The notes below the pieces were generated by a model, which saw only the letters and a program-made list of their open reading frames with translations, was not told the origin of the DNA and ran no database searches. A DNA stretch of 64,000 bases from Mesolinea sp964536465 (lineage in GTDB: Bacteria; Chloroflexota; Anaerolineae; Anaerolineales; Anaerolineaceae): positions 8,822 through 72,821 of the forward strand of contig CAZHXQ010000001.1 in the NCBI GenBank assembly GCA_964536465.1. The letters run 5' to 3'. Position 1 is the stretch's first letter, and each line of letters starts with the position of its first letter. Both the position numbers and the translations under genes were made by a program. Of this stretch, positions 16,810-25,393 are shown piece by piece.

Positions 16810-17619
16810 TCAAGGGCTTGTTATTGCCTGTCCGTTCTGCGTACAATACGGGAGGGCATTATACCCCTGCATCAGGAGCTCGTGCAGAATTAATTCCAGA
16901 GCCTCAACTGTATTCTCACGATCAAGACCGCCATCGTGCATCAAAACCACCTTATCGGGCTCGAGGACCTCTCGCAGGTGGCTCAAAATAACTTCGGGCT
17001 CCAGACCCGTCCAGTCTTTGGTGTCAATATTCCACATGGAGACCTCATATCCCATGGCCTCAGCATTTGCGGTGAGCAAGGGGGACTTCCTGCCATAGGG
17101 AGGGCGCATACAGTGGCCGAGCTGTTTTGCCAGCTCCTGGTCGCCTTCCATTGCGGCGATGATTGCCATCTCGGTGTCGTGTACTTCAGCGTAAAAGTAT
17201 GAGTAACCCGCCGCTGAAAGATCGTAGTGGTTGAAGCCATGAACCCCAATGGTTTGACCGCGGCGTGCAATCTCGCGGACAACTTCAGGATGGCTGACCA
17301 CATTGTAGCCAATCATGTAAAAAGTAGCATTGGCCTGGTATCGCTCCAATAGTGTCAGGATTTGAGTGGTCCAGATTGGATCGGGTCCATCGTCAAAAGT
17401 GAGGAAAACAACTTTCTCGGGCTCCTCCACTGGCTGGTTGTTCACGGGCAAATCCTCATCAGGCTGACTCAGCCATCCCTGAACCATTTCTGATAAGTCA
17501 GCGGAATCGACGTTGGTGTGTACTAATGACTTAGCGCTGACCGCTGGCAGCTGTTGTGAGATCAGCATAAAAGTTATGCTGAAGCAGAAAAAGAATGGCA
17601 GCCACCTGGTAATTCTCAT
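16810..17619 (-). CDS. Exported polysaccharide deacetylase (CE4/NodB domain)
   Basis: Removes acetyl groups from a cell-wall or exopolysaccharide outside the cell. 269 residues: an N-terminal signal or anchor helix (residues 6-29), a spacer rich in acidic residues and Pro to about 66, then the NodB domain. Motifs: TFDDGPDP near 74 (catalytic base and metal Asp), HGFNHYDL in the place of HSxxH, RPPYGRKS, the WNIDTKDW segment and LMHDGG with the catalytic His. The gene is followed 33 nt upstream by a propeller lipoprotein on the same strand, so both may be co-transcribed. Substrate unknown. Confidence 0.87.
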   Translation of the reverse strand: MRITRWLPFFFCFSITFMLISQQLPAVSAKSLVHTNVDSADLSEMVQGWLSQPDEDLPVNNQPVEEPEKVVFLTFDDGPDPIWTTQILTLLERYQANATFYMIGYNVVSHPEVVREIARRGQTIGVHGFNHYDLSAAGYSYFYAEVHDTEMAIIAAMEGDQELAKQLGHCMRPPYGRKSPLLTANAEAMGYEVSMWNIDTKDWTGLEPEVILSHLREVLEPDKVVLMHDGGLDRENTVEALELILHELLMQGYNALPYCTQNGQAITSP

Positions 17620-17652
17620 ACAATTTAATCCTTCGCCTGAGCAGATAATAAC

Positions 17653-18831
17653 CTAATTTGAGCCTGTTTCAAAAATGGTCCCGGGCATCGGCTGCCAGGA
17701 AAGTCCATTGTTGGCAGTCATAAAAACGCGATTTTCCAAAAGCGAGTCTGGTGTGATTGTGGTGGTCAGGAAGCCGATATCAGCGTTGATCATATTCAAC
17801 CAGATGGGAATCAGGCCAGAGGGAAGCCCTGACGAGACATCCTGCCAGGTCAAACCCCCGTCTGAAGTCTGCAGCATCTTACCGTTACCGTATGCCAGTC
17901 CACTGGTCAGGCTGCCATAATCAACAAATTCGATGTTTTCAAGCGTGGACAGATAGCTAAAATTCTCTCCGGCGTTGGTTGAAACACAGAAATGTGTGCC
18001 CATTTGTCCATTCTCAAGGTAAGCTCGAACCGGCACGATTAGATTCTGGGTGCCTATTTTGATGATATCCATAGGATCCAGCTCCGAACTATCCGCATTG
18101 GGCAGCCCTTCACAGCTCAACTGGTTCCAGGAAGAGCCCCCGTTTACTGACCGAAATAAATAAAGTGAACCCGGCATAGGGCGGCTACCACCAACCAGAG
18201 CAATATTCTCTCCCAGAAGAGCCAAGTAGCTTTTGATTCCGGAAGCGGGCAGACCATGGTTATCCGGGCTCGAGGGGTCGTGTTCGAAAGTTTTTGTCCA
18301 GGTTGCCCCGCCATCAGCAGTTATATAAATACTAACATAATGTGAACCGGCTCCAACTCCCAGGTCAGACACGATCATGCCCTCCTGGTAGCTGCTGAAG
18401 GCTATGTTGCCACAGGCAAACTCTAACACATTGCTTGACCAAGTGCGCCCGCCATCGCTTGTAGCATACAACATGCCGGGAGATTCAATCTGCGACTGAC
18501 AGACCCAGCCCAGACTACCATTAGGAAAGGCAACAAAAATTGTGCCGCTTTGACCTGGGCTGTCCAAGCCCTCTGGCGTGACATCAAGCCAGTGTTCCCC
18601 AAAATTAACCGTGTTGTAAATTTTGGTTTGGTTTAAATTGGTCGCCCAGCCCTTACCTCCGACAAATATTTCGGTCCTGGTAATGGGCGAGAGATACATG
18701 GGCGTGCTTGTCGGCACCTGCACGGACGTGGGTGAGGCCAGCTCGGAGGAAGTTGGCGTTTGCGCGCTTTGAATGCATCCGGAGAGCACAAGCGCGAAGA
18801 TAAGAGACATGGCCAATAAAGGTTTTTTCAT
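17653..18831 (-). CDS. Lipid-anchored beta-propeller protein (Ycf48/BNR-like)
   Basis: 392 residues. ATG at 18831 follows a perfect GGAGGTG; the longer frame up to 19065 has no such site and reads through a parS-like sequence. Signal peptide with lipobox LVLSGC, then a Thr/Ser/Pro-rich stalk to about residue 50. The body repeats Asp-box-like motifs spaced by one propeller blade: TSDGGRTWSS, TADGGATWTK, SVNGGSSWNQ, TSDGGLTWQD and TANNGLSWQP. This matches the Ycf48/sortilin/BNR propeller fold. There is no catalytic set for a sialidase, so a binding or assembly role is more likely. The gene lies upstream of the deacetylase on the same strand. Confidence 0.82.
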   Translation of the reverse strand: MKKPLLAMSLIFALVLSGCIQSAQTPTSSELASPTSVQVPTSTPMYLSPITRTEIFVGGKGWATNLNQTKIYNTVNFGEHWLDVTPEGLDSPGQSGTIFVAFPNGSLGWVCQSQIESPGMLYATSDGGRTWSSNVLEFACGNIAFSSYQEGMIVSDLGVGAGSHYVSIYITADGGATWTKTFEHDPSSPDNHGLPASGIKSYLALLGENIALVGGSRPMPGSLYLFRSVNGGSSWNQLSCEGLPNADSSELDPMDIIKIGTQNLIVPVRAYLENGQMGTHFCVSTNAGENFSYLSTLENIEFVDYGSLTSGLAYGNGKMLQTSDGGLTWQDVSSGLPSGLIPIWLNMINADIGFLTTTITPDSLLENRVFMTANNGLSWQPMPGTIFETGSN

Positions 18832-19048
18832 AAAACACCTCCAGGGTGTAATTGTCAACTGCAAGGCTGCATTTTCCATGCCCGGATTATGGTTTCCTCC
18901 GGTAAAAAAAGCCTTGCTGCAAAACAGTCTGCTGACATCGATTCGGTAGTAACTAAATCTACTCGAAAGACCTACACCATTGTACTTGAGGATAAGAGCA
19001 CCACTCACCTTATCACAAAACCTTTCTAAATAGCAGGCGGCAGCAATA

Positions 19049-19064
19049 AGTTTCACGTGAAACA
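19049..19064. other. parS-like ParB binding site 1
   Basis: AGTTTCACGTGAAACA matches the bacterial parS consensus TGTTTCACGTGAAACA at 15 of 16 positions; the central 14 bases are a perfect palindrome. Confidence 0.8.
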
Positions 19065-19119
19065 TGGAGTTGGAAACATACCGATTGCTTGTCTGAGGAT
19101 AGTTATAAATATGCCAGCG

Positions 19120-19135
19120 TGTTTCACGTGAAACA
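19120..19135. other. parS-like ParB binding site 2
   Basis: TGTTTCACGTGAAACA is identical to the consensus parS 16-mer. It lies 71 bp (centre to centre) from site 1. ParB loaded here would mark the origin region for segregation. Confidence 0.88.
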
Positions 19136-19648
19136 TTTATTCATGTTTTAGTGTGAATTCTTGTTAAAGACGCCAGTAGAAAGACCCAGATAAATAGGAG
19201 AGCTCGCGTTGAGTTGTAGACTGGGTAAATCATTCCACCGTAACAACAAAAGAGAAACCCAGATCCTTTTAAATTGATGGAGCAAAAATTTGATGATCTA
19301 CGTTTCAAAGAAGGGCATCTTGATCTCGCGTCTTGAACCGAAATGGTTCCGATCAATAGGCAATATTGCTGGCTGGTTAATTTTCAATCGGCTTTTTTCC
19401 TGTTCACCTCTGTTCAGATTAATACGCCGAGCTGAACCCTTTACAGGGGGGACTGTCCGGTTTGACAAATCGAGCCGTAAAACACTTTGCTAAAACTCTT
19501 ATTTTGGGTAAGACTGCTTAGTCCGACTGGCAAGACTGAGGGCTACGAGATTTCTCTACGGATTATTGTCGCCAATAGCGAGGAGCCCGAGGCTGTGAGT
19601 CGGCTAATCGTTGATACAATTAGGAAACGATCTTGAAAGGAGATTGCT

Positions 19649-19987
19649 ATGAAAAAAACCCTTTTCTACGCTATGAACGGTGAAAAAATGTGTTTCCAGC
19701 ACGTGCTCCTTAACGCGCTTGACCTCAAAGATGATGGCGGCCAGGTTAAGATTATCTTTGAAGGTTCTTCGGTCAAGCTGCCAGCACAACTAGCCAGCGA
19801 AGGCAATAAACTCTACCAGAAAGCGCTCGAGGCGGACCTGATCGCCGGGATTTGCCTGGCATGCTCCCACGCCTTAGGCGTTTATGAAGCCAACGCAGCT
19901 CTGGGACTGCCAATGTTGGATGATATGAATGGGCATGCTGGTATGCGCGCCTATATCGCCGATGGCTGGGAAGTTGTCAGCATGTGA
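19649..19987 (+). CDS. Small DsrE-like protein
   Basis: 112 residues, preceded by GAAAGGAG. An alternating strand/helix pattern with a central LIAGICLACSHALGVYEA containing two Cys (C69 and C72) and the ending YIADGWEVVSM resemble the DsrE/DsrF-like fold. DsrE proteins relay sulfur between proteins, but no sulfur-relay genes surround it, and many DsrE-like proteins have no known role. Single-gene unit next to the parS pair. Confidence 0.7.
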   Translation: MKKTLFYAMNGEKMCFQHVLLNALDLKDDGGQVKIIFEGSSVKLPAQLASEGNKLYQKALEADLIAGICLACSHALGVYEANAALGLPMLDDMNGHAGMRAYIADGWEVVSM

Positions 19988-20936
19988 TCCGTACTCCCGA
20001 GAAATCGGAATTCAGTCTGAATCTTTGATTTTGACTAAGGGCTCCATCGAGGTGATAATGGAATCGACCCTGATTTATTTGGGATTTCATGTCAGGGGAT
20101 AGCTTTCAGGTCTGTTAACTGTTGCTGCGGTACAGGACGAGTTCACAAAGGCATAGTGCAATCCTACTGTGGTAAATAAAACATTTTCTCGTGAAAGTTA
20201 ATTTATTTTTTGCTTCTATTGGTCTGACTTTCCCAGTAACCCTGGTGAGTTCACAAACGAGCCATCAGCTAAAGGTTACAAGTCCACCGCTGAAATTCGG
20301 CCATTTTTATCCAAAGAGGGTAGACAGGTTGTTATCGGATAGAGGTGCAGTCGTGATCCAGACGGATAATTTGGATTTCTATTTTGGAACTGCTGGTTAA
20401 AAGAAAAAGTGTCCTCGGCGCGAGTCGAACGCGCAACCGTCTGCTCCGCAAGCAGGTGCTCTATCCATTAAGCTACGAGGACTTTTTTTGTAAGGATGGT
20501 TATTCTAACCTCAATTCAAATTGTGGTCAAGGGAAAAATGAGCCTCAGGCCTTCGTCTCGCGTTGGTGGAATGGTACCTACCAAAGAAAAGTAAGCCACT
20601 AACAGTTGTAATTCAAGGCATTATGAGTGCGCATAGGTATAATTTAACTGTGAGACGCTACCTTTTTGTCGTGATTTAGCAAATATGAAGTTTTCGTTTC
20701 TTTCTTTATTCAACTGTCATACCCGGCGGAAATAATACGTTGAGCAAGCTGATTTAATCTAAGTAATTCTTCACGATTGCGCTGGGAGTCGCCCATGCTA
20801 AAAGATAGCGAAACTATACATTGACTCCAGCTCTTGCTATAACGAAAAACGATCTCAATCCGTTCTTTCTCGTTTATACTCTAAGGGTAAGCTTTGCCGT
20901 CGCTCCCCCAACTCAAAGACGGAAAAGGAGGAAGCT
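19988..20936. other. Spacer holding a tRNA gene and otherwise no recognised feature
   Basis: 949 bases. The tRNA-Arg gene at 20410-20482 (minus) is the only supported gene. A 69-codon frame at 20191-20400 lacks a ribosome site and looks random. The last 100 bases should contain the iorA promoter; TATACT at 20875-20880 is a possible -10 without a good -35. Confidence 0.55.
20410..20482 (-). tRNA. tRNA-Arg, anticodon GCG
   Basis: Folds fully on the minus strand: acceptor GTCCTCG/CGAGGAC with discriminator A, D-arm GCTT...GAGC, anticodon loop TTGCGGA (anticodon GCG, read from the seven-base loop), and T-arm GCGCG/CGCGC with loop TTCGACT. The total is 73 nt without an encoded CCA. The top pair of the anticodon stem (C27-A43) is mismatched. 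The D-loop GGATAGAGC is typical of arginine tRNAs. GCG rather than the common ACG means CGC/CGU could be read without A-to-I editing. Confidence 0.9.
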
Positions 20937-22718
20937 TTGAAACAACTCATCACAGGCGATGAAGCCATCGCCCGCGGTGCCTGGGAAGCTGGCGTTCGTT
21001 TCGCAGCTGCCTATCCAGGCACACCCAGCACTGAAATCCTCGAAACCATCGCAACTTACCCAGAAATCCACTCGGAGTGGGCGCCCAACGAGAAAACCGC
21101 CCTTGAATCGGTTATGGGCGCTTCCATCGCTGGTGCTCGCTCGCTGGCAGCCATGAAACACGTCGGTCTCAACGTCGCCGCTGACCCCTTTTTCACTTTC
21201 GCTTATATTGGTGTAAATGCCGGTTCGGTGGTGGTCACCGCGGATGAACCCGGGCAGTTTTCCTCTCAAAACGAGCAGGATAACCGTAACTATGCTAAAG
21301 CAGCCATGACACCGATGTTTGAGCCTTCCGACAGCCAGGAATGCAAAGATATGCTCATCGAGGCTTTCGAAATCAGCGAAAAGCATGACATTCCCGTGCT
21401 CATGCGCATGACCACGCGCGTCTGCCACTCCAAAAGCATGGTCGAACTGGGTGAGCGCCGCGAGGTGCCGCTGCAGCCCTATGTTAAAAACATTAAAAAG
21501 TATGTCGCTGTGCCTGCCAACGCCCGTCCGATGAAGGTTAAGATCCAGCAAAACCGGGAACTTTTAAAAGAATACAGCAACAACTGTCCCTGGAACCGTG
21601 TTGAGTACGGTGACACCAAAATGGGTGTTATTTGCTCGGGAGATTGCTACCTTTACGCCCGCGAGGTCTTTGGCGACGGTGCTTCCTACCTCAAGTTAGG
21701 CTTCACCAATCCCTTGCCTGACCAGATGATACAGAATTTCGCTTCTAAAGTTGATCAGGTTTATATTATTGAAGAAAACGATCCCTATATCGAACAGCAT
21801 GTTCGTGCTCTGGGCATAGAGTGTTTCGGTAAAGACATTTTTCCGCTTAACGGCGAGATGACCCCCGAAGTCATCCGCAGAGTTATTTTTGGTCAAGACT
21901 ACCCTGTTGATGAGCAATTACAGGCAGCGATCGTCGCCAGACCGCCCACTTTGTGTGCCGGATGTCCCCACCGCGGATTCTTTTATGAATTGGGTCGGCG
22001 TAAAAAAGTGATGGTCTCGGGTGATATCGGCTGTTATACCCTGGCATCTGGCGCGCCTTATAACGCCATGGAAACCACCGTCTGCATGGGCGCAAGTATC
22101 AGCCTCGGTCACGGCGCGCAACAAATTTTCGACACAATCGAAGGCGATAAGCCTCGCGTGGTCTCCGTGATTGGCGACTCTACCTTCTTCCATTCGGGAA
22201 TCAACTCGCTGCTGGACGCGGTTTACAACCGCAGCAATCTCATCACCGTCGTGCTCGATAACCGCATCACCGCCATGACCGGTCAGCAGGAAAACCCTGG
22301 TTCAGGCTACACCATTGCTCGCGAAATGACCGAAGCTGTCAACATTGAAACGCTTACCCGGGCCATGGGTATCAAAAATGTACGCACCATCAACCCAAAC
22401 AAGCTCGACCAAGTCAAAGAGGCTCTCGATTGGGCGCTTGGCATGCAGGAGCCCACAGTAATCATCACCCGCTGGCCTTGCGCGCTCAAGAAACAATCCC
22501 CATGGGACCTGGAAGAATTCGAAAATGCCTTTACCGAAACCTATTTTGTGGACGAATTGGTCTGTATCGGCTGCCGAAAGTGCACCAAAACAGGTTGTCC
22601 GGCGGTGGTCTTCCAGTTTGACAAGAAAAAGTCGTCCATCGACCCCGATAAATGTGTTGGCTGCAGCGTCTGTGCCCAGGTTTGTCCGGTGCAGGCTATC
22701 CAGAAAGTGGAGGCGTAG
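20937..22718 (+). CDS. iorA: Indolepyruvate:ferredoxin oxidoreductase, alpha subunit
   Basis: Oxidatively decarboxylates aryl-pyruvates from aromatic amino acids to aryl-CoA, reducing ferredoxin; an oxygen-sensitive enzyme of anaerobes. 593 residues, normal for IorA. TTG start at 20937 directly after AAAGGAGGAAGC. The N-terminal pyrimidine domain (GDEAIARGAWEAG, AAAYPGTPSTEI) and central thiamine-diphosphate domain (GCPHRGFF, SVIGDSTFFHSG near 400) are present. The C-terminal ferredoxin domain carries two clusters: CIGCRKCTKTGCP with the IorA-specific four-residue gap, and CVGCSVCAQVCP. iorB begins at the base after its stop. Confidence 0.94.
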   Translation: MKQLITGDEAIARGAWEAGVRFAAAYPGTPSTEILETIATYPEIHSEWAPNEKTALESVMGASIAGARSLAAMKHVGLNVAADPFFTFAYIGVNAGSVVVTADEPGQFSSQNEQDNRNYAKAAMTPMFEPSDSQECKDMLIEAFEISEKHDIPVLMRMTTRVCHSKSMVELGERREVPLQPYVKNIKKYVAVPANARPMKVKIQQNRELLKEYSNNCPWNRVEYGDTKMGVICSGDCYLYAREVFGDGASYLKLGFTNPLPDQMIQNFASKVDQVYIIEENDPYIEQHVRALGIECFGKDIFPLNGEMTPEVIRRVIFGQDYPVDEQLQAAIVARPPTLCAGCPHRGFFYELGRRKKVMVSGDIGCYTLASGAPYNAMETTVCMGASISLGHGAQQIFDTIEGDKPRVVSVIGDSTFFHSGINSLLDAVYNRSNLITVVLDNRITAMTGQQENPGSGYTIAREMTEAVNIETLTRAMGIKNVRTINPNKLDQVKEALDWALGMQEPTVIITRWPCALKKQSPWDLEEFENAFTETYFVDELVCIGCRKCTKTGCPAVVFQFDKKKSSIDPDKCVGCSVCAQVCPVQAIQKVEA

Positions 22719-23300
22719 ATGAGCACAAAAAACATTTTGCTAACGGGTGTAGGTGGCCAGGGAACAATTTTAGCCAGCAAGCTGCTGACCAATGGTCTGA
22801 TCGAAGCCGGTTACGATGTAAAAATGAGCGAAGTTCACGGCATGTCGCAGCGCGAAGGACCCGTTCTGACCCATGTTCGTTATGGCGAAAGAGTCTACTC
22901 CCCCATTGTCGAGAAGCGCAAAGCGGATTTAATCGTTGGTTTTGAAGAGCTGGAAGTGCTGCGCAATCTCGATTACCTGCGTGGCGATGGAGAGGGCATT
23001 GTCATCTTCAACTGCGTACGCGTTAATCCCATTGGCGTACAGATGGGCAAGGATAAATACCCGACCAATGGTGAGGAGCTCATCCGTGCGAGAGCCGGGA
23101 AGTTGATCGCGCTGGATGGTCAGGCGAAAGCACGTGAACTGGGCAACCCGCGGGTGATCAACATCATCCTGTTGGGTGTGCTTATCCGCGAATTGGGTTT
23201 GCAGGAGATCGACTGGAATCGCATCATTGCTGAGAATATCAAAGAAAAATATATTCCTCTCAACCAGCAAGCACTGCAGGCAGGTCTGAATCTGGAATAA
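22719..23300 (+). CDS. iorB: Indolepyruvate:ferredoxin oxidoreductase, beta subunit
   Basis: Small subunit of the same enzyme, of the pyruvate-ferredoxin oxidoreductase gamma family. 193 residues, normal. GVGGQGTILASKLL near 10-23 is the family's nucleotide-like glycine motif; HGMSQREGPVLTHVRYG follows, and PLNQQALQAGL closes the protein as in relatives. Starts directly after the iorA stop, with GGAGG inside the end of iorA as its ribosome site. Its presence completes a functional IorAB. Confidence 0.93.
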   Translation: MSTKNILLTGVGGQGTILASKLLTNGLIEAGYDVKMSEVHGMSQREGPVLTHVRYGERVYSPIVEKRKADLIVGFEELEVLRNLDYLRGDGEGIVIFNCVRVNPIGVQMGKDKYPTNGEELIRARAGKLIALDGQAKARELGNPRVINIILLGVLIRELGLQEIDWNRIIAENIKEKYIPLNQQALQAGLNLE

Positions 23301-23309
23301 TTAACAAAA

Positions 23310-23345
23310 AAGTGAATGGCGGGCTCGAACCCACTCTCAAATTTA
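23310..23345 (-). pseudogene. tRNA-like 3' fragment (T-arm and acceptor half)
   Basis: The minus strand reads GTGGGTTCGAGCCCGCC then ATTCACT. GTTCGAGCC is the invariant T-arm sequence and the 3' half of the T stem and acceptor are plausible, but the 5' half of the T stem mismatches and no matching 5' acceptor arm (AGTGAAT) lies 70 nt upstream. It may be a decayed tRNA or an integration scar at the edge of the AT-rich gene that follows. Confidence 0.3.
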
Positions 23346-23485
23346 TTAAATTTTGGAAGAGGCTTAAGCATCATAAATTTCTTTTTGCTTTGCTGCATAC
23401 GATTTTTGTCTGAATTGCACTTTTAAAAGGTCTTTCCGCTATAAATTATTTTATAATAGACAAACAATTACGGGAGATTTTCATT

Positions 23486-24784
23486 GTGGAGTACTTATGG
23501 ATAATACTGATCGCAGTTTTGTTATTTTTCGTTCTAGGCATCCTTTTCATAGTAAGTAGAAGAAAAATGAGTAGCCCAACTAATGGGATCCAAATCACTC
23601 AGGAGACTGTGCCAAGCGTCCCAGAACCACTAGCGTTAATTAACAAAGAGGACTTTCAATCAATCATACATATCGAGCAATTACCTATAACAACAGTCTT
23701 GGATGAAAAGAAACTCTTTAAAATATCAGACAAAACAGTAATTGCACGAATTTCCCAGACGTTGCCTGTGTCAGCAAATTTAGCAGCAAATACTACAATG
23801 CAAAACTTTACTCAGGCGTTGAATGAGCAAAATATTTACAAAGCCATAATCCCCTCAGGTGCACATTTAGTAAATCCAACAAAAAATGGTGTTCAATACG
23901 GTTTTTTTGATAGTTCCGCGAAGAGCGGGCATGTGGCATGGGAAAAAGTTGATGTGACAAAAATGCAGCGCGTACAATCCCTCCAACTTGGGATGGCTAA
24001 TGTGATGACTGTGGCTTCCATGGTTGTTGGGCAATATTATATGTCGGTTATCAACTCCAAATTGGAAAATATGACGAAAAACATCGAGAAAATAGGAGAT
24101 TTTCAGGAAAAAGAATTTCAAAGCCGAATATTATCCTTAACAACTAGTGTTGAAGAGGTCTCACAATTCAGTGCGGAAATCCTGGAGGATAACGACCAAG
24201 GAAGAGATAAACTAGACACACTCGAAAATTTGAAAAAAACAACTACTGAATTGCTTGGACAGGTAAATCTCACGATAAATGCCTTAAATAACACGAATCC
24301 TAAACCAAAATACAAAGATTATTTGTCAATTATTGACGATTTCCAAAAGTTGTCTGTATACCAGGAAGTCTTGGTCAATGCACTTGCAGAAATCAGCAAA
24401 CTGATTTATTTGTTGGGAAAAGGTGTGATTTCAATAGAACATAGCCACTACTCCTACAAAAAATATCTTGGTATGTCCTCGGCAACACGAGTTAGTCTAT
24501 GCGAATGGCATGACAATCAGAATAAAAAATTTGGTATTAATGTAGACCTGGAATGGAAAAAAAGAAGTGGTTTAAAAAAGATTGTAATGCAGCCTTGGAT
24601 TTACTTTGACGATAAGAAAATGTTTGAAGATGTCCCAAAGAGTCTTGTTCATAAAATAAATCACCAAACAAAGGAACTACCTGTTTGGGACTCAGAAGCA
24701 AAGGATTTCTATAACGAGCCTGTCGTTATTGTGATCAAAGATGGTCAATACTACTATCTGACTGAACCTGATAATTCTAATTAG
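23486..24784 (+). CDS. AT-rich orphan membrane-anchored protein, unknown function
   Basis: 432 residues, no family recognised. GTG start at 23486 with GGGAG upstream; TATAAT at 23452-23457 may be its -10. Residues 3-23 are a membrane helix followed by RRK, so the body is probably cytoplasmic. A second hydrophobic stretch (MANVMTVASMVVGQYYMSVI, about 170-190) is followed by a coiled-coil-like segment to about 270 (SKLENMTKNIEKIGDFQEKE). The C-terminal 100 residues are mixed and rich in Lys and aromatic residues. Codon use is strongly A/T-ending, unlike the GC-balanced genes on both sides, and a tRNA-like fragment lies just before it. This suggests recent transfer; a role in defence or conflict is possible but not shown. 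Confidence 0.7.
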   Translation: MEYLWIILIAVLLFFVLGILFIVSRRKMSSPTNGIQITQETVPSVPEPLALINKEDFQSIIHIEQLPITTVLDEKKLFKISDKTVIARISQTLPVSANLAANTTMQNFTQALNEQNIYKAIIPSGAHLVNPTKNGVQYGFFDSSAKSGHVAWEKVDVTKMQRVQSLQLGMANVMTVASMVVGQYYMSVINSKLENMTKNIEKIGDFQEKEFQSRILSLTTSVEEVSQFSAEILEDNDQGRDKLDTLENLKKTTTELLGQVNLTINALNNTNPKPKYKDYLSIIDDFQKLSVYQEVLVNALAEISKLIYLLGKGVISIEHSHYSYKKYLGMSSATRVSLCEWHDNQNKKFGINVDLEWKKRSGLKKIVMQPWIYFDDKKMFEDVPKSLVHKINHQTKELPVWDSEAKDFYNEPVVIVIKDGQYYYLTEPDNSN

Positions 24785-24815
24785 TAGGAATATAAATTCC
24801 CGACTTACTCCTAAT

Positions 24816-24843
24816 TTGACATCCGTACCATTTTGCTTATAAT
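24816..24843 (+). promoter_or_regulatory. Sigma-70-type promoter of the glycan cluster regulator
   Basis: TTGACA (24816-24821) and TATAAT (24838-24843) are both consensus, spaced 16 nt. Transcription would begin near 24850, leaving a leader of about ten bases with no Shine-Dalgarno before the ATG at 24860. It probably drives the regulator and at least the first genes of the following cluster. Confidence 0.8.
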
Positions 24844-24859
24844 TCAAAAACTGAATTAT

Positions 24860-25393
24860 ATGGAAAACGAATTTACCACCGAAGAATCCACTCGCGCGCT
24901 CGAGATGCTCACACACATCGAAGCCGACCCTGATATCAACCAGCTAACCCTGGCAAATGAGCTCGGGGTTGCCGTAGGTACCATCAACTGGCATCTCAAA
25001 CGCATGATTGCCAAGGGCTACATTAAGGTCAAGCGCGCTCAACGCAAAAAATTGCGCTATATCATCACGCCTGAAGGCATCGCTTTGCGAGCAGCCCTGA
25101 CTGTCGACTACATCAAAAACTCATTTGACCTCTATCGCCGCGTCCGCGAACGCACCAACCTCTGCCTCGAACGACTGCAAGAGACCGGTTATCAGAGCGT
25201 TTACGTGCCTGGTGAGGACGAGGTAGCCGAAGTTGTTCGTTTGACCTGTCTGGAGCAGGGTGTCACGCTTACAAACAACCCACAAGACCCTCAAATCCAT
25301 ATTGAAGGTATTAAACTTGCACTACAATTACCAGAGGTTGCGCATGATTCCGCAGCCACTTTTAAAGACATACATCGAGGTGATCATGGATAA
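24860..25393 (+). CDS. Winged-helix transcriptional regulator at the head of the glycan cluster
   Basis: 177 residues. Residues 15-80 are a winged helix with the helix-turn-helix LTLANELGVAVGTINWHLKRMIAKGYI and a basic wing (KRAQRKKLRYIITPEG), as in MarR/LrpA-like regulators that precede polysaccharide operons. A central region (about 82-115) looks helical, and the C-terminal part could sense a ligand. ATG 24860 is chosen because the upstream TTG (24833) lies inside the promoter. The stop overlaps the following epimerase gene by 8 nt, tying the regulator to the cluster. It likely controls the cluster and itself. Confidence 0.78.
   Translation: MENEFTTEESTRALEMLTHIEADPDINQLTLANELGVAVGTINWHLKRMIAKGYIKVKRAQRKKLRYIITPEGIALRAALTVDYIKNSFDLYRRVRERTNLCLERLQETGYQSVYVPGEDEVAEVVRLTCLEQGVTLTNNPQDPQIHIEGIKLALQLPEVAHDSAATFKDIHRGDHG

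Larger units (their letters stand above)
18832..19648. other. Gene-free spacer containing two parS-like sites
   Basis: 817 bases. Short frames here have no ribosome site or recognisable protein. The supported content is the pair of parS-like palindromes at 19049-19064 and 19120-19135 and a TACAAT -10 candidate at 19615-19620 in front of the DsrE-like gene. I see nothing else I can name. Confidence 0.6.

Noticed and set aside
18832..19065. N-terminal extension of the propeller lipoprotein to 19065
   Set aside because: It would read through a parS-like site and lacks a ribosome site; ATG 18831 has a perfect GGAGGTG and starts a normal signal peptide.
20191..20400. 69-codon plus-strand frame before tRNA-Arg
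   Set aside because: No Shine-Dalgarno, no recognisable motif, and it runs almost up to the tRNA.
20555..20620. Leu-type tRNA-like D-arm sequence (GGTGGAATGGTA)
   Set aside because: No acceptor, anticodon or T-arm could be paired around it.
25260..25385. Longer N-terminus for the GDP-fucose-synthase-like protein
   Set aside because: It overlaps the winged-helix regulator in another frame; ATG 25386 has GAGG and begins just before the Rossmann motif.
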